Source: Kappaphycus alvarezii (Eukaryota > Rhodophyta > Florideophyceae > Gigartinales > Solieriaceae). Taken from it: a stretch of 64,000 nucleotides of DNA. Below are positions 24,380 through 35,621 of this stretch, one piece after another; the stretch's first letter is position 1; every line of letters begins with the position of its first letter. Where the stretch lies: NCBI GenBank assembly GCA_002205965.3, contig NADL03000620.1:1364001-1428000 (forward strand), given 5' to 3'. The position numbers and the translations under genes were made by a program. The notes beneath the pieces were generated by a model. The model did no database searches and had not been told where the DNA came from. It worked only from the letters and a program-made list of their open reading frames with translations.

Positions 24380-24740
24380 TCGTATTTCCCTGCTTTTAGA
24401 GTGGTAGAGGTCTTGGTTTTGGTTTTGCAATACACTCCGACCGTTGGTGAGGTATATGAGGGAGGTTCTGGGCTACTGTGCCTTGCCTTACATCGACGAC
24501 TTCTTGATAGCATTGAGCCCTCAAGAGATGGTAGCGGGGGAGACGGAGTGCAAAGAGGCAAGAAGGGCACTGGAAGACCTATTCATGAGGTTTCATACGG
24601 TCAGGCACTCGGATCAGGGGCTTAGGAAGGTGAGAGGCAACTGGAGCATTTAATTGTGCTGCTGGATACGGAGAAGATGAATGTGTATGTGACAGACTAA
24701 AAGTTGAACGAGGGGAGAAAATTGGCGAGGCTGCCTGGTT
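24380..24740 (+). mobile_element. YR-type retroelement reverse-transcriptase fragment
   Basis: LGYCALPYIDDFLIALSP contains the RT catalytic YIDD box in the context typical of DIRS/Ngaro-like elements. It is followed by helix ECKEARRALEDLF and an EHLIVLLDTEKM segment that matches the usual EHLG-x-x-VDT block. Only this short stretch of RT remains, abutting a copia gag fragment at 24,741. Broken and old. Confidence 0.6.
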
Positions 24741-26510
24741 GGCAAAGGAACTCGATGTAATACTGTCTACTTCCATCGTAACAGTAACTTACGAGACTCA
24801 AACTAAGTTTGCTGAACATCAGCATCAGGACAGCAACATCATTGTCAGCGCCCTGAGCGTTCATGCTCTGAGCGTTTTCCGCGAAGAAATAGGTACACCC
24901 AATGAAACGTTGGTGAAGCTCGATGCCTGCTACCGTTCAATGTCCACCGATTCCAAGATCACGAAGATTTCCAAGTTGCTTTCCGTTCGGTAGAGGAATC
25001 TGAAGTGAGACAAGGTCAAGCAAATTGACAAAATGGCTGGCATCGTCGAAGAGTTCCGCAACATGGATGCCAACATCGACGACAGACTCACCGTTGGTAT
25101 CCTTTTGGGTTCCGTTGAGGTCTCTTAGCTCTCACCCGTTACAGCAGCTATCAAGATCTGGGAATCCGTTGTCGAGAGACTCATTGAGGAGTCAAAAGCG
25201 CTCAAGAACGATTTGGACAGAGCTAGAGATTTTTAATGCATTCATTATTTACTGGGGACTACGCAAGTTCGAACTATACGGATAGGAGCACGGCGAATGC
25301 TGCAAGTGTGAAATGTACACTCTGTAACCGTCTGGGACAGAAGCGCGCGGCTTTCTGGGTCAACCGGAAGAATTTTTACAGCCGTTTCGGTCTCCAAAAT
25401 GGTCAGAAGGACTCAAAGGAGGAGAAACACGTATCGAATGATGAAGAATTTACCGACGGGCAGACGCTAAAGCGGAACAAGCGAAGCCGTAAGAGATAAG
25501 GGCAGCCCACTGCCATTGCCAAGCCATTTCAAAAGGCGGACATTATGTTGCTCAATTCTGGAACCACGTCGCACATGACCCCTTATTCGGACAAAGTTGA
25601 GAACTGAGCGGAATGCGATGTGCCTATAGCGTTGGTAGATGATTCAACTGTTTTACCCAACAAGAAAGGAACCCGTCCGGTGACTTGGTACACTTGTACT
25701 GGACCAATCCGAGTGTATTTGAATGATACTTGGTCGCTCCCCGTACAGTACGAAGCCTCTTTTCCGTACCGGCTTCGGTGAACAAGCGATTCGAAGTTCT
25801 GTTCATTCCGGGTTCGGCGGTGCTCATTGACATGGATGACGACTACTCCGTACTTTTCTATGGGAAACAGAGTTCCGAAGTTCTATTCTACATTCAGACA
25901 GACAGGTGTTCGTACCGGTGAACACTCATAATGGTGTGGTCCAAGCGATGATTACGTTGTCTAGGAAGTATACGCAGCAATCGGACACTGAAACGGAAGA
26001 AAATAATGTCAGTACCCCGGAAAGTCCTGACGATTCCGATTCGGATGAAGAAGACTCTGATGAAAGTGATATCTCTGCTGTTCAAGAACCGGAATATGAG
26101 TCATCCTCGGACTCAGACGACTCCAGTGTGGTATATAGTGACGACAAAGGGACGTTTACTCGAGTGAGTACAGCACAAAACTGAAGGAAGTGATATTCTC
26201 GATGCAAATGAAGGGACTGACGACAAGAAAACCGTCATATGGCACCTCCAAATGGGTCGTGCCCTCACATTTGGTCAAACCAAGCACAACATCATTCACT
26301 GAATGTTTCCAAAATGGAATCCCACACCGAAGGGATGCGTTATTTTGACAAAGTCGAAGTTCTGTAAACGATACGCGGGAAGTTGGACCAACAGCAACTC
26401 GCTTGGACACTTCCATACAGATACCAAAGTTTCCCGTACGTCCTGATGCAGAGCAAAGTACCGTTACCCGTTCTTGAGGGCCCATGATAACAACATGTCA
26501 CCCTCCTATA
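24741..26510 (+). mobile_element. Ty1/copia gag-protease fragment
   Basis: Homologous in order and wording to the minus-strand copy at 31,080-32,940. It has a UBN2-type gag helix region (IIVSALSVHALSVFREEIG, KISKLLSVR), a protease-like stretch, an acidic Ser-rich linker (about 26,000-26,150) and the start of GAG-pre-integrase (VIWHLQMGRALTF). No LTR found beside it. Heavily broken, older than the 18,805-23,568 copy. Confidence 0.7.
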
Positions 26511-26731
26511 GACTGAATATAAAACTGTGCAACTTCTCAGTATTAACTATCGTGTTGGGCTATTCGTTGCTCGAGCGACTGAACTTTATCACAAACTGTC
26601 CCCACTTCCTCACTCCTTCTGCTTTCCATGCCACAAACGAACATAGGGACATCCTCCCATCCATTGCAATCCTCTGCGCCTCACCTTCTACAATTTCTTC
26701 CAATATTTTTACTTTTGCGTATTTTTGCTTG

Positions 26732-27095
26732 TGATGCCATGTGCTCGTTTGATCACTTCCACGTATGGCCCTCCATGCAGTACTGCATAAAGCAAATGTG
26801 CTTAGGGATATTTTCCTTATCGGGTAGAGAATCCATTAGGATCTCACAGTGTGAACCTCCTTGGTTTGTAGCTGTTGAGCTCTTAGTACCTCATTCTAAT
26901 GAAGGTAGCCTGTTGGGGGTCGATCCGGATGGCTCGAGGGAAGATACCAAGAGATACAGGCTTCGGTGATTCTAAGCGGAGCTATAGGCCCTCTTCTTGG
27001 TTTCTTCTCTTCCTTTACCTCCCTTACTCCATCTTTCTCCCTCTTATTATATCTCAAGAGTACCTATTCAGCCGTTAAAACGGCTAAATTCTTCA
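26732..27095 (+). repeat. isolated (solo) LTR of a Ty3-type element
   Basis: 364 bases resembling 35,198-35,621 throughout, with shared blocks CTTCCACG..TGGCCCTCCAT, AGCTGTTGAGCTCTT, ACCAAGAGATACAG and GTTAAAACGGCT. It starts TGATGCC and ends TTCTTCA. No internal element sequence adjoins it, so it is probably a recombination-derived solo LTR. No exact target duplication seen. Confidence 0.7.
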
Positions 27096-27400
27096 TAATA
27101 ATTACTGCCCCCGCATAATTGACAGTCGAGTAGATGAATTTTCTCTATCATGCCTCCTGGAAGCAGAACTAAAGGAGCACATGCTTCTAGAGCCACTATA
27201 TGGAAAACTATAGTAGAGACTGTTGAGGCTCCGCGCTTGAAAAGTGTAGCCACAGACGATTTTGTTAAATTCAAGAGTGCTCGTGGGGTGTGTGAACGTC
27301 GCATGTCTGAGAAGAACGCCGATCAAAACGTTCAAGCTCCTCTTACGAGATACAAAGATTATATTTACCCTGCAATTTTAGAGCTTTGGTTCAGTTTATA
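27096..27400. other. spacer between solo LTR and pogo-type transposon
   Basis: A plus-strand frame from 27,150 (MPPGSRTKGAHASRATIWKT) of about 110 codons spans this gap and runs into the transposon TIR, so it is unlikely to be an intact gene. Confidence 0.4.
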
Positions 27401-27424
27401 CAGTGGTTTCTCCATAAGTGGAAC
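27401..27424 (+). repeat. left terminal inverted repeat of the pogo-type element
   Basis: 24 bases. Two mismatches against the right TIR at 29,467-29,490. Confidence 0.9.
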
Positions 27425-27749
27425 AGCCAATAAGTGGAACAGCACGATAATTAGAACAAGACCACGTCTCCCGCAGAAACACCACTAAACTTTTAACTAA
27501 AAAACAATATCGTTCCAAATTTTATAAATGGAACCCCTCAGACGAATTCTCATTCTGTTCTGTTGACAAAAATCCTAATTTTAGGTAAAATTGAAGCACC
27601 AAAGCGCTCTAACATTTACGAAACTTAAATATCTGGTGAAGCGGCTTGAATTGCGAGGTATTTTCAAGTCAAGAGATTTATGCCAATAACGAAATCTGTC
27701 ACAACCAAGAGCTACTTCCGGATGTCCATCATTTGCAAGGACTGCAAGT

Positions 27750-29360
27750 ACTTCTCTTTCTTTCGATTGCCCTCATGAAGAAGAACAACTTGACAACTAA
27801 TCAAAAGAAATAAATTTGCTTAGAGCATGACTCCCGCCGCCAAAAAGGGGAACAATCCTCCCGTAAACGATGATGGGGTGGGCTAAGAATAAATTTAAAC
27901 TGGAACAAGCACCTGGCAAAGCAACCATGTCGCGAATTTTGAATCAGGCCACTTCCTTCACATGCAGTACTGACAAGTAAATTTCGAAAAAATCGAGAGA
28001 CAGGCCCGGCAAGAATCGACAGCTTGAAAAAGCTTTGATTGAATGAGTTTTGTGATAAATTTACTTCTTGGATTAACATCAGTGATGATTTGATTCGTCG
28101 AAAATGTGCAGAGCTACAAGTTTTAGCGAACAGAAATATCTCGCCTTTGAAGCAAATCAATTTAAATTTTTCCGAGAGCTGCCTCCCAAAATTCAAACGT
28201 CGTTGGGGGCTCCGTGTTTTCAAGTCACACGGAGAAGCAGAGGACGCCAAAAAAGAACTTTTAGAGCAGGATATGTCTCGAATTAGGGAAGTTTTACGAG
28301 GCTACTCCCCGCGAGATATTTTTAATGCGAATGAATGTAGTTTACTGTACAGTGTGGTACCAGAAACAACGATTGGGAGGGAGAGATTGGCCGGACGAAC
28401 GAAAGCCAAAGAACGGTTAACTTATGCCGAGTAGCAACGCTGATGGCTCGGAAAAGATCGAGCTCATGGTAATTGGAAAATCAATGAGACCTCGTGTTTT
28501 TTAGAATAAACCCGGAACAGAACTTGGGTTTGACTATCACGCTAATAAGAAGGCCTGGATGACACCTAATTTGTTCTTTCGTTGGCTGTAAATATTTCAA
28601 ACTTACATCGCTAAGCAACCTGAGCGAGAATTTGTTTTACTGATAGACAGCTGCAGTGCACATGGGTCCTAAGCTTCGTTACCTGTGACCCCTAATGTCA
28701 AATTTTTGTTTCTACCTCCCAATTGTACCTCAAAAATCCAGCCCATGGACGCCTGAATTATGGCTGCACTAAAGCTAAGTTATAGGCGACTACATATGGA
28801 GAGGGCTTTGGACAATGTAGATGTGAAATTGAAGGATATTTGCAAGGTGGATTTGTTGACGGGATGAGGTGGTTTAAGAAGTTGTGGATGGAGCTGGCCG
28901 CGGTTTTTATCAAGAATTGTTGGAGACACACAGGACTGGTTGAAAATACTGAATCTGCCGGTGTTCTGAGTACTGAGGCAGATGTCCGAGCAGATTTAGA
29001 AGTTCAAGTCGCACAATTGTGTGCAGGAACATCACACAGGATCGCGACTAGCGAGCTGAAAAGCAGGCGGAGAAGATGACGTTATTCAACAAGTCGATGA
29101 TGGAACACTCATGTCATTTTTCTTTGCTAATGAACGTTCTATTGAAAAGGATAGCGATGGGAACTTAATAGTCCTGCCGTCCAACTGCCAAGTCCAAGTG
29201 AGCAACTCAAAATATTGGCTATGTCAAAACAAATTGCACAGTTAATGGATGGTGATGTCAACAACTCTGCGTTTCTGCGCTCAATTCGCAGAATTTAGAG
29301 TTCCATAAGAGCTGAGATGATTAACGCCTCTCAGCAGACGAGGTTCGATAGCTTTTTTAG
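27750..29360 (+). pseudogene. pogo/CENP-B-type transposase, decayed
   Basis: N-terminal CENP-B-like DNA-binding region near 27,872 (MGWAKNKFKLEQAPGKATMS), then an HTH_Tnp_Tc5-like domain (28,039-28,250; DLIRRKCAEL, FKRRWGLRVFKSHGEA). The DDE_1 catalytic domain follows: DIFNANECSLLY near 28,315, FVLLIDSCSAHGS near 28,635, then YRRLHMERALDNV and IKNCWRHTGL. The usual first catalytic Asp (N-A-D-E) is Asn here, and stops interrupt the frame, for example after LTYAE at 28,431. A transposase of this class cuts and pastes at TA sites; this copy cannot be active. Confidence 0.85.
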
Positions 29361-29466
29361 ATAATTTTTTGATACTGCATAAATGACTGGCTATTATCAG
29401 CCGATATTATTAACGTTGATACGTAGAACCCCACGATAAGTGGAATATTTATCGCTCTCCCCTAGG

Positions 29467-29490
29467 GTTCCACTTATGGAGAGAACACTG
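29467..29490 (-). repeat. right terminal inverted repeat of the pogo-type element
   Basis: 24 bases ending ...AACACTG, followed by the TA duplication. Confidence 0.9.
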
Positions 29491-29939
29491 TACTGTCGCT
29501 GAGATAATAGAGGGTTTATTGCAAGACTGTGTCTCGATACATGCCGTGGTGCAGCCGGATAATTATGACTTCGGAATAATTGAGGAGATAGAATTATTGA
29601 AGCTCAAAATGCCTGACAATGAGAACAATCTCGAGTATAAAATTGGAACCTAGTGCTAGAGTACACCCGCACACTATAGAGCTGCTATTGCTAAGAATTT
29701 ACGGACAAACAACCCAAGCTGGCAGTCAGCCACGTCTCGGAGCGCCTGACTCATGCTCATCTCAAGAACTGTATCCCAGGTCTCAACGGAGGGAACTATT
29801 TTCATCAATTTTGGATGTTCTCGATTAGAGAAGCAGTACTCCACAACGTCACAGTATTCTGGCATTATTTTCATCACGAAAATAACCTAAACAAACCTTG
29901 TCTTTACTGAGGTAGACATGGCATGGTCGTGTTTTCCTT
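29491..29939. other. spacer between pogo-type and hAT elements
   Basis: No recognised gene in 450 bases. Confidence 0.45.
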
Positions 29940-30690
29940 TCACTCGACATGCGGAATACCAAGCATCACAGCCATTCGAACTCTTTTGATCCATGTAATG
30001 CACTTTTGAAGTGCTTTTCGGACAAACTTTGAACTAATCATTGACAAGCCATCGTAAACGCCGAGGGATGTCGCTGCATTGCATTTATATGACAACAAAT
30101 CCGCAAAGCGTGGGCATTCAAAATAGTTCTTGATTCTAATTGGAGTGCAATGCACCATTGTCTCAAGTGCTTCTGGACAGGCTCGGAGATTGGATCCGCC
30201 ATCTTTCGCACAGCAAATAACTTTGTTAGTTTTATTCGTAAAGTGCAACTACTTTTCCAAAACCTCGGCAAGGTGGATTCCAATAGTTGAACTGCACTGT
30301 AACATTCGCAGGTGAACTTTCTGTTGCCTGAACTCATCGTCCATTCTATGCAAAATAAGATCAAATATTTCCTAAATCGTCTGCTCATCCACAAATAAAA
30401 CGAGATAGAGACTGATGGAAAGCTCTCGAGTTTAGGACATACGATTTCCTTGTTACATCGCTCTATGGAAGCAGGTATGATAGTTTCCGTTAATTTTTGC
30501 CGCCCAATAGTATGAATTCGAGGATTTCTTCCATGCACATAGCGCCTGAAGTAATGGGTTTCGACAAGCTGCATTGGTAATCAAGCTTTCGTCAGCAAGA
30601 GAACCAAGTCATTGTCATGCTTCTGTTATTGGACTGAGTCCAGTCCATATTTCTCATGAATTTTAAATGCTGAGAGTTTTCTCTTCTTGT
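29940..30690 (-). pseudogene. hAT-superfamily transposase fragment
   Basis: Reading leftward: a charged KHKKRKLSAFKIHEKYG stretch near 30,670, LVETHYFRRYVHG, PRIHTIGRQKLTETIIP, then VSISFYLWMSRRF where hAT transposases normally have SxDxWxS. Here the catalytic Asp position is Tyr. Downstream VICCAKDGGSNLRACPEALE and LQKCITWIKRVR match the second conserved block, in a different frame. The C-terminal hATC dimerisation domain is absent. No TIRs or 8-bp duplication found. Confidence 0.7.
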
Positions 30691-31079
30691 GCTTTTGTAG
30701 TGCCGAGAATTTTGCAGATCTATACTCTTATCAATATGAGCTAGTTATTTCATGTAGTGAATTCTGACATGTCGGCGAATTGACGAAGTGCCTGGAAAAC
30801 TCTTGAAGTACACGAGTTTTTTCTTCTACTTTTTTCACTTCTGATCCCCGCCAGTTTCCGCTGCTGTTCGTATGAGGCAAATAAATCTCGAAACCATAGA
30901 AATGCCCCGATACATACAAGAAACCATCGTACCTTCCATCGCTTCCGTCGTTGAATGAAATGGTCGACTAGAAATGTTGTTTTTCTACTCTCTTAGGTTT
31001 TCGGTTAGTAAGCTGTGACAGCAGGAGGAGATGAGGCGACCGGTAATCCTACCTGTAGTGCTTGTCTATCAATTATGAC
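30691..31079. other. unassigned, possibly the 5' part of the hAT fossil
   Basis: A minus-strand open frame at 30,919-30,731 (KKVEEKTRVLQEFSRHF, CQNSLHEITSSY) sits where an upstream transposase segment would be expected. It carries no zinc-binding pattern that I can name. Confidence 0.3.
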
Positions 31080-32940
31080 AGACATGCAGATGTCAAAGGC
31101 GCTGTCTTTCCACAGTGCCTTTGACATCTGCATGTAAACTTCCGACTTCGGTGTTCTTTGTCAGACTTCCTGAGAACCGCTCTCGGTATTTCCCTTTTGT
31201 GCAGTCATCGCATTCGGTCGATGCACTCTTAGCTTTCGGTAGCGCGCCGATACGGAGCTGAATTCTTATAACCTTGTGCGGAGTAGCATGCCCGAGTCGG
31301 AGGTGCCATAGTGAAGCTAAATCCTCCTGGGATGTTCGTCTTTTCTTCTCCGAAGCGGTATTTTCATTGACATTTTCACTGTGCTCCTCGCCCCCTGACG
31401 AGTTACTTGCACTTTAGTCTACAGATCCGCTTTTGAATGACCCTGAATTATCTGATTCGGCGTCAGAATAACTCTCATCGCTTGAAATGTTCGTAGCTTC
31501 GCTAGTAGAGCATTGGTCTTTTTGTTCCGATTCGGTTTCGGTGTCAATCGACTCATCCTTGTCGCTTCCCGTGCTTGAGTTTTCCGAACCGGTCTTCTTC
31601 ATCGCAGATGAGGCAAAATGATTGCGCAAAATGGCCATTATTGCCTTTTCGTTTTTCACTGCGCGAGCCGATCGTTTTACCGGAACGGTGTCTTGATTGT
31701 TTGAAATATATAACAATTCATCCCTGTCTTGATGCGCATAACCGATAACGGAGAAATGATTCTCCAGGTCGATGAGAAGTGCTCCTCCTGGTAAGAAAAC
31801 AACGCCAATGTTCTTCTTCACCAGTGCCGGAACGGACAGTAGACTGATTGCCATGTCGGGAGCAATTAAGATCTCCGACAAATTCACTTGCATCGTTCCG
31901 TTTCCGGTTTTCCAATGCACTGAACTTGTTCCCTTTTCGGTTGCCGTAACGGTTGAGTCATCAGCTAACGAGATTGATACGTTGCATGATTTCTTGACAC
32001 TTATCCGTTCGGACTTGGGTGTCATGTGCGAGGAGGTACCACTTTCGAGCATCATCATGTCCAGTCGGCGGTTACGGTTTTTCACATTCGCCATGGCGGA
32101 TCGGTGCTCCGACGTCGGCTTGTTACACTTTTTACCCTTGGTCTTTTTCTTCTTCTTGTCCGATGTCGGTGTGCTGCTCTCCATTTTTTATGGATCGACG
32201 GTTCCGCTCGGCAAGTTGAGACGATTGCGAGGGTTCATCGAGTTAAGCCAGCAGTCCGCTGTTTTGTGATTCGGCTTTCGACAAATCACGCACGCGGTAT
32301 TTGCGCTACTTGCCCGATCACGGTGCTCTATTTCCTTCTTGTGAGACTTACACTTTTCAATCAACCGACTGGTAACGTCTTCCCATGACAACTTGTCCTC
32401 AGAGAGGGTCTTTATTGCTGCCGTTACGGGTTGCAATTGTATGACATCAGTTTATGTCACCAATGTACCGATCACCAGGGTGTTTTCGAGTGTGGTACCC
32501 ATGGCGCGGAGTTGCTCAACCAATGCTGACACCTTATCGATGTGCTTGGAAATGTCCGACCGGAGGTTAGAGTACCGTAGCAACACAAGCTCTGACATCT
32601 TTGATATCTTTGACGCGGTTGATTGCGAATCATACCTAGCGTCCAGCTTGGACATCATCTCCCTTGGCTTCCCGATAACGGACCTAACAACCCGAAGCGG
32701 CTGACCATCCAGTGCGGAAACGATGATTTTACTTGCCTGGCGGTCTTGTTCCGCGTCCTTGCTTGAATCGCCGTCGCCGCTCCGAACGGTCAAAGTATTA
32801 TCGAGACCTTTGGCACTGATTGCCGCATGTATACGGATTCTCCAAAGAGAGTAGTCGGCCTTTCCGACGAGCATTTTGATCCTGACCTTGTCGTAGACGT
32901 CGGAAATCTTGATTCAATTGATCAGATACTTTACGTCGAC
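31080..32940 (-). mobile_element. Ty1/copia gag-protease fragment, minus strand
   Basis: From right to left: UBN2-type gag (ADYSLWRIRIHAAIS, KISKMSELVLLRYSNLRS), a CCHC knuckle (CVICRKPNHKTADCW near 32,270), protease (MMLESGTSSHMTP), a Ser/Glu-rich acidic linker (31,414-31,560) and remnants of GAG-pre-integrase near 31,300-31,140. It stops before integrase and RT. It is related to 24,741-26,510 but better preserved. Broken, moderately old. Confidence 0.8.
31083..31134. repeat. perfect 18-bp inverted repeat (strong hairpin)
   Basis: CATGCAGATGTCAAAGGC at 31,083-31,100 and its exact complement at 31,117-31,134, with a 16-nt spacer that can itself pair CTGT with ACAG. Confidence 0.95.
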
Positions 32941-33046
32941 AATCCGTGAACGGTATTCAGTCTTGTCTTGAAACGAGAGAAAGAATAAAATTCCAAAACG
33001 GTTGTAAATGATGCAAAGTTACACGTGAAACTCTGGGCCCACAACC

Positions 33047-33540
33047 TGTTGAAGTTGGTGACCTTTGATGTTTCAAAACAGACCGAGAACGGATTAATTA
33101 CTGCCCTTAAAGGAAAGAGATGTTGCCTTTGTCTGGCTTTCTTTCCGTTTTTCCGGTCGGCGTCTTTATTGTCTATCTTATAGAGACAATTCCGTCTACG
33201 GGTAAACAGATTCCTACGTCGAACCTCTATTAGTTTCGACGTCATTCGAATACAGTCTTACATTTTGCTAAGCTGGCAAAATATTTCCTTGATCCGTATC
33301 GGGAAGAGGACGGCCGAATTTCTACTGAATTCGTGCCGAGACATGAACGCAAATTCTCCGTGACGGTCAGTGCTAAATTAAAATGACACCGAATCGGTTT
33401 TGCTTGCGTCGAATAAATTTGTAGCGAGCGCTCATTGGCTCTCGAAAACTTGTAAAAGAACCTCCGTACGGTGTAATCTCTTGTGTGATTACTTACATCC
33501 AAATCGGATTCTTCGAAAATAGGGGTGGATGCAACTAAGA
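33047..33540 (-). repeat. LTR-like region of the minus-strand copia fragment
   Basis: Next to an initiator-Met half-tRNA primer site (GGTTGTGGGCCC on the minus strand, 33,035-33,046) the plus strand starts TGTTGAAGTTGG, a typical copia LTR end. The far end is not clear, so the right boundary is approximate; it lies at or before the Ty3 integrase fragment. Confidence 0.5.
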
Positions 33541-33744
33541 TCATCGTTAAGGAGAACTTTTACTGGCCTACTCTAGATAGAGATGTTGGGCAGCTAGTTT
33601 GAGGATGCTACCATTGTATTGTAACCCGCTCTGGTGACATCGTGCCTCACCCTCTTGCGTAGGCACTCCATGGTGAGCGCCCTAATGAGGTGGTCCACAT
33701 GGATTTTCTTTACATGGGACAACGAGTGGATGGTAATTTTATTA

Positions 33745-34250
33745 CAGTAGCACCTGGGGTGGGCAGTGTGGGCTGTAATACGAGTCAACTGAGTGGAGGC
33801 GGTAAGCTAGGGAGAGTGAACTAGACCGCCATGACCCATGTGGGGACACCGGGTGGGCCGTTCGCTATTTAGTTAGATATTTTAGTTAAGATAATTCTAT
33901 TGGTGGATCGAGGAGGTCCCGGTAGTGGGACAACTTGTCCTTTAGGATCAACGTACAGTAGTGTACATTTACGGTATTTGTAGTAGGGTAGCTCACCTTA
34001 TGAGGAGGACGGTAGGAGTGGGAGTCGCAAAGTTGCAAAGGGGGGAGTTGCAAAGTTGCAAAGCTAAGCACCCTTTGGCCCCAACTCTAAGGTCTTCAAG
34101 CTGTTCACACCCCTAAGGCAACTCCATTATCTCTCTAAAGGTTAAGCGCCTGCCCAATAAACCTACACCTTTACTTGAGCCTCCCTCAAAAACTCCTTTA
34201 AGCGAATATCCGTGCTGGTGCGGTGCTCGTCCGCGTTCTAGGGACCCTTT
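33745..34250. repeat. insertion within the Ty3 integrase fossil
   Basis: About 500 bases lie between two integrase blocks that are adjacent in intact chromoviruses. The insert contains four GTTGCAAAG-type repeats (34,024-34,063). It has no coding signal and resembles a solo LTR or a small non-autonomous element, family unknown. Confidence 0.45.
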
Positions 34251-35197
34251 ATTTAGTGGCTACCGACGCAACCTATTGGTCTTATACTACAGTTATAATT
34301 ATGTTCTCCTGCTTAAGGGTGATTTTTCGTCGTATGTATGGCTGTTGCCTACAGCTGATACAACCGCTAAGTCTGCGGCTGAAGCCCCATGCGTCTGATT
34401 TGCAGTGTTTGTTAGTATAATATGCCTTGTGAGCGATCAGAGTTCACATTTTAAGAACAAGCTCGTCGCAGATCTCAGCAATGAGCTGAGCACGCAGACA
34501 TTTCACCACTGTCTATTTTCCATGCGCTACTCGTTCAATAGAACCGTTACCCCTCTCAATGATGCTGGAAGAACAAATGTTTGTCAACCGAACTTTACGA
34601 ACGTTGATTTGTCCTTGTGAGAGGTGCGCAGCCTGGCAGACACAAGCTGTGGTTTTACTGACAGGTCGCCTACGTGTTACTGATGTTCTATCTGAATGGG
34701 TCTATGAAGTTCAGAAACTCATTACGAACGAAAGCAAGGTTGAACAATCTCTGAATTTGATCCTTTACCGCGCTGAAATGGACGGTAGCGATGTTTCTAC
34801 CCAACTGCTGAGAACAGCCGAACACCCTGAGCTAAACTATCAAATTATTGGACTTTGTGAAATCCGAGAGGTTACCAGGGTGATTCAAATATCAGTTGAA
34901 TTGCAAGGCTTGTCTGAAAAATTTTATTACACATTAAATCCCTCGGATCAGGTATTTGAGGACCTGCCCGGTTTCCTAGATGTTTTCTTACATACGGCTG
35001 GAGACAGTGAACTGAAGCGGCGTGCGTTCGCTCAATGCAATCTATCTTGGTTTCTTTCTTGCTCTCGGGGAGGGAAGGATTTTTGGGCAGAGAGATGAAC
35101 ATCATCTCTCCTGTCCCTTTCTTTTCCTCCTAAGGCATAGATATGTCTATCTTACCATCCTCCCTATCCTTGGCGGAGAAGCAGCCTCGAGACACTA

Positions 35198-35621
35198 TGA
35201 TATCCTGTGCTCTCTTGAACTCTTCCACGTTTGGCCCTCCATTCAGTACTTCATAAAGCAAATGTGCTCAGGGAGATCTGGCCAGTGATCTTCCCTTTCT
35301 CGAAACCGAACCCCGAGTACTTTTTTGTTCCTTATTGGCCAGAGAAGCCGTTAGGATCTCATTGTGTGTACCTCTTTGTTGTATAGCTGTTGAGCTCTTT
35401 ATCACCTCTATTCTAATAAAGGTAGCCTGTCGGGGGACGATCTGGATGGCTCCAGGGAGGAGACCAAGAGATACAGTCTTCGGGGAATCTACGCGGATCT
35501 CCATCCCCTCTTCTTGCTTGAGAGGATTTCCTCCCTTCCTTTACCTCCCTTATCTCATCTTTATCCCTTTAATTCTGTCTCAAGAGTACCTCGTCAACTG
35601 TTAAAACGGCTGAATTCTTCA
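35198..35621 (+). repeat. 3' LTR of the Ty3/gypsy fossil
   Basis: 424 bases beginning TGATATCC and ending GAATTCTTCA, preceded by a purine-rich GGCGGAGAAG. It matches the solo LTR at 26,732-27,095. Confidence 0.75.

Larger units (their letters stand above)
27401..29490 (+). mobile_element. pogo/Tigger-type DNA transposon with TIRs and TA duplication
   Basis: A 2,090-bp unit flanked by TA on both sides (27,399-27,400 and 29,491-29,492). The TIRs are CAGTGGTTTCTCCATAAGTG at the left and the reverse complement of GGAGAGAACACTG at the right, with 22 of 24 bases matching. The subterminal ATAAGTGGAA motif recurs inside both ends. The interior is a decayed CENP-B-like transposase. TA target sites, this TIR length and a CENP-B/DDE_1 transposase define the pogo branch of Tc1/mariner. 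Confidence 0.9.
33541..35621 (+). mobile_element. Ty3/gypsy 3' part: integrase, chromodomain-like tail and 3' LTR
   Basis: The integrase H2C2 region and core start near 33,545 (ENFYWPTLDRDV, CYHC, NEVVHMDFLYMG). After an apparent insertion, the core resumes at about 34,290 (LLLKGDFSSYVWLLPTADTT, LVSDQSSHFKNKLVADLSNE). A tail from about 34,640 to 35,070 (LSEWVYEVQKLITNESKV, VELQGLSEKFYYTL, DQVFEDLPGFLD) resembles the chromodomain end of chromoviral integrases. The 3' LTR is 35,198-35,621. The copy is broken and truncated at its 5' side by the neighbouring copia sequence. Confidence 0.8.

Noticed and set aside
33886-34071. Minus-strand 61-codon frame in the integrase insertion
   Set aside because: Short, low-complexity and covering the GTTGCAAAG repeats; no support as a gene.
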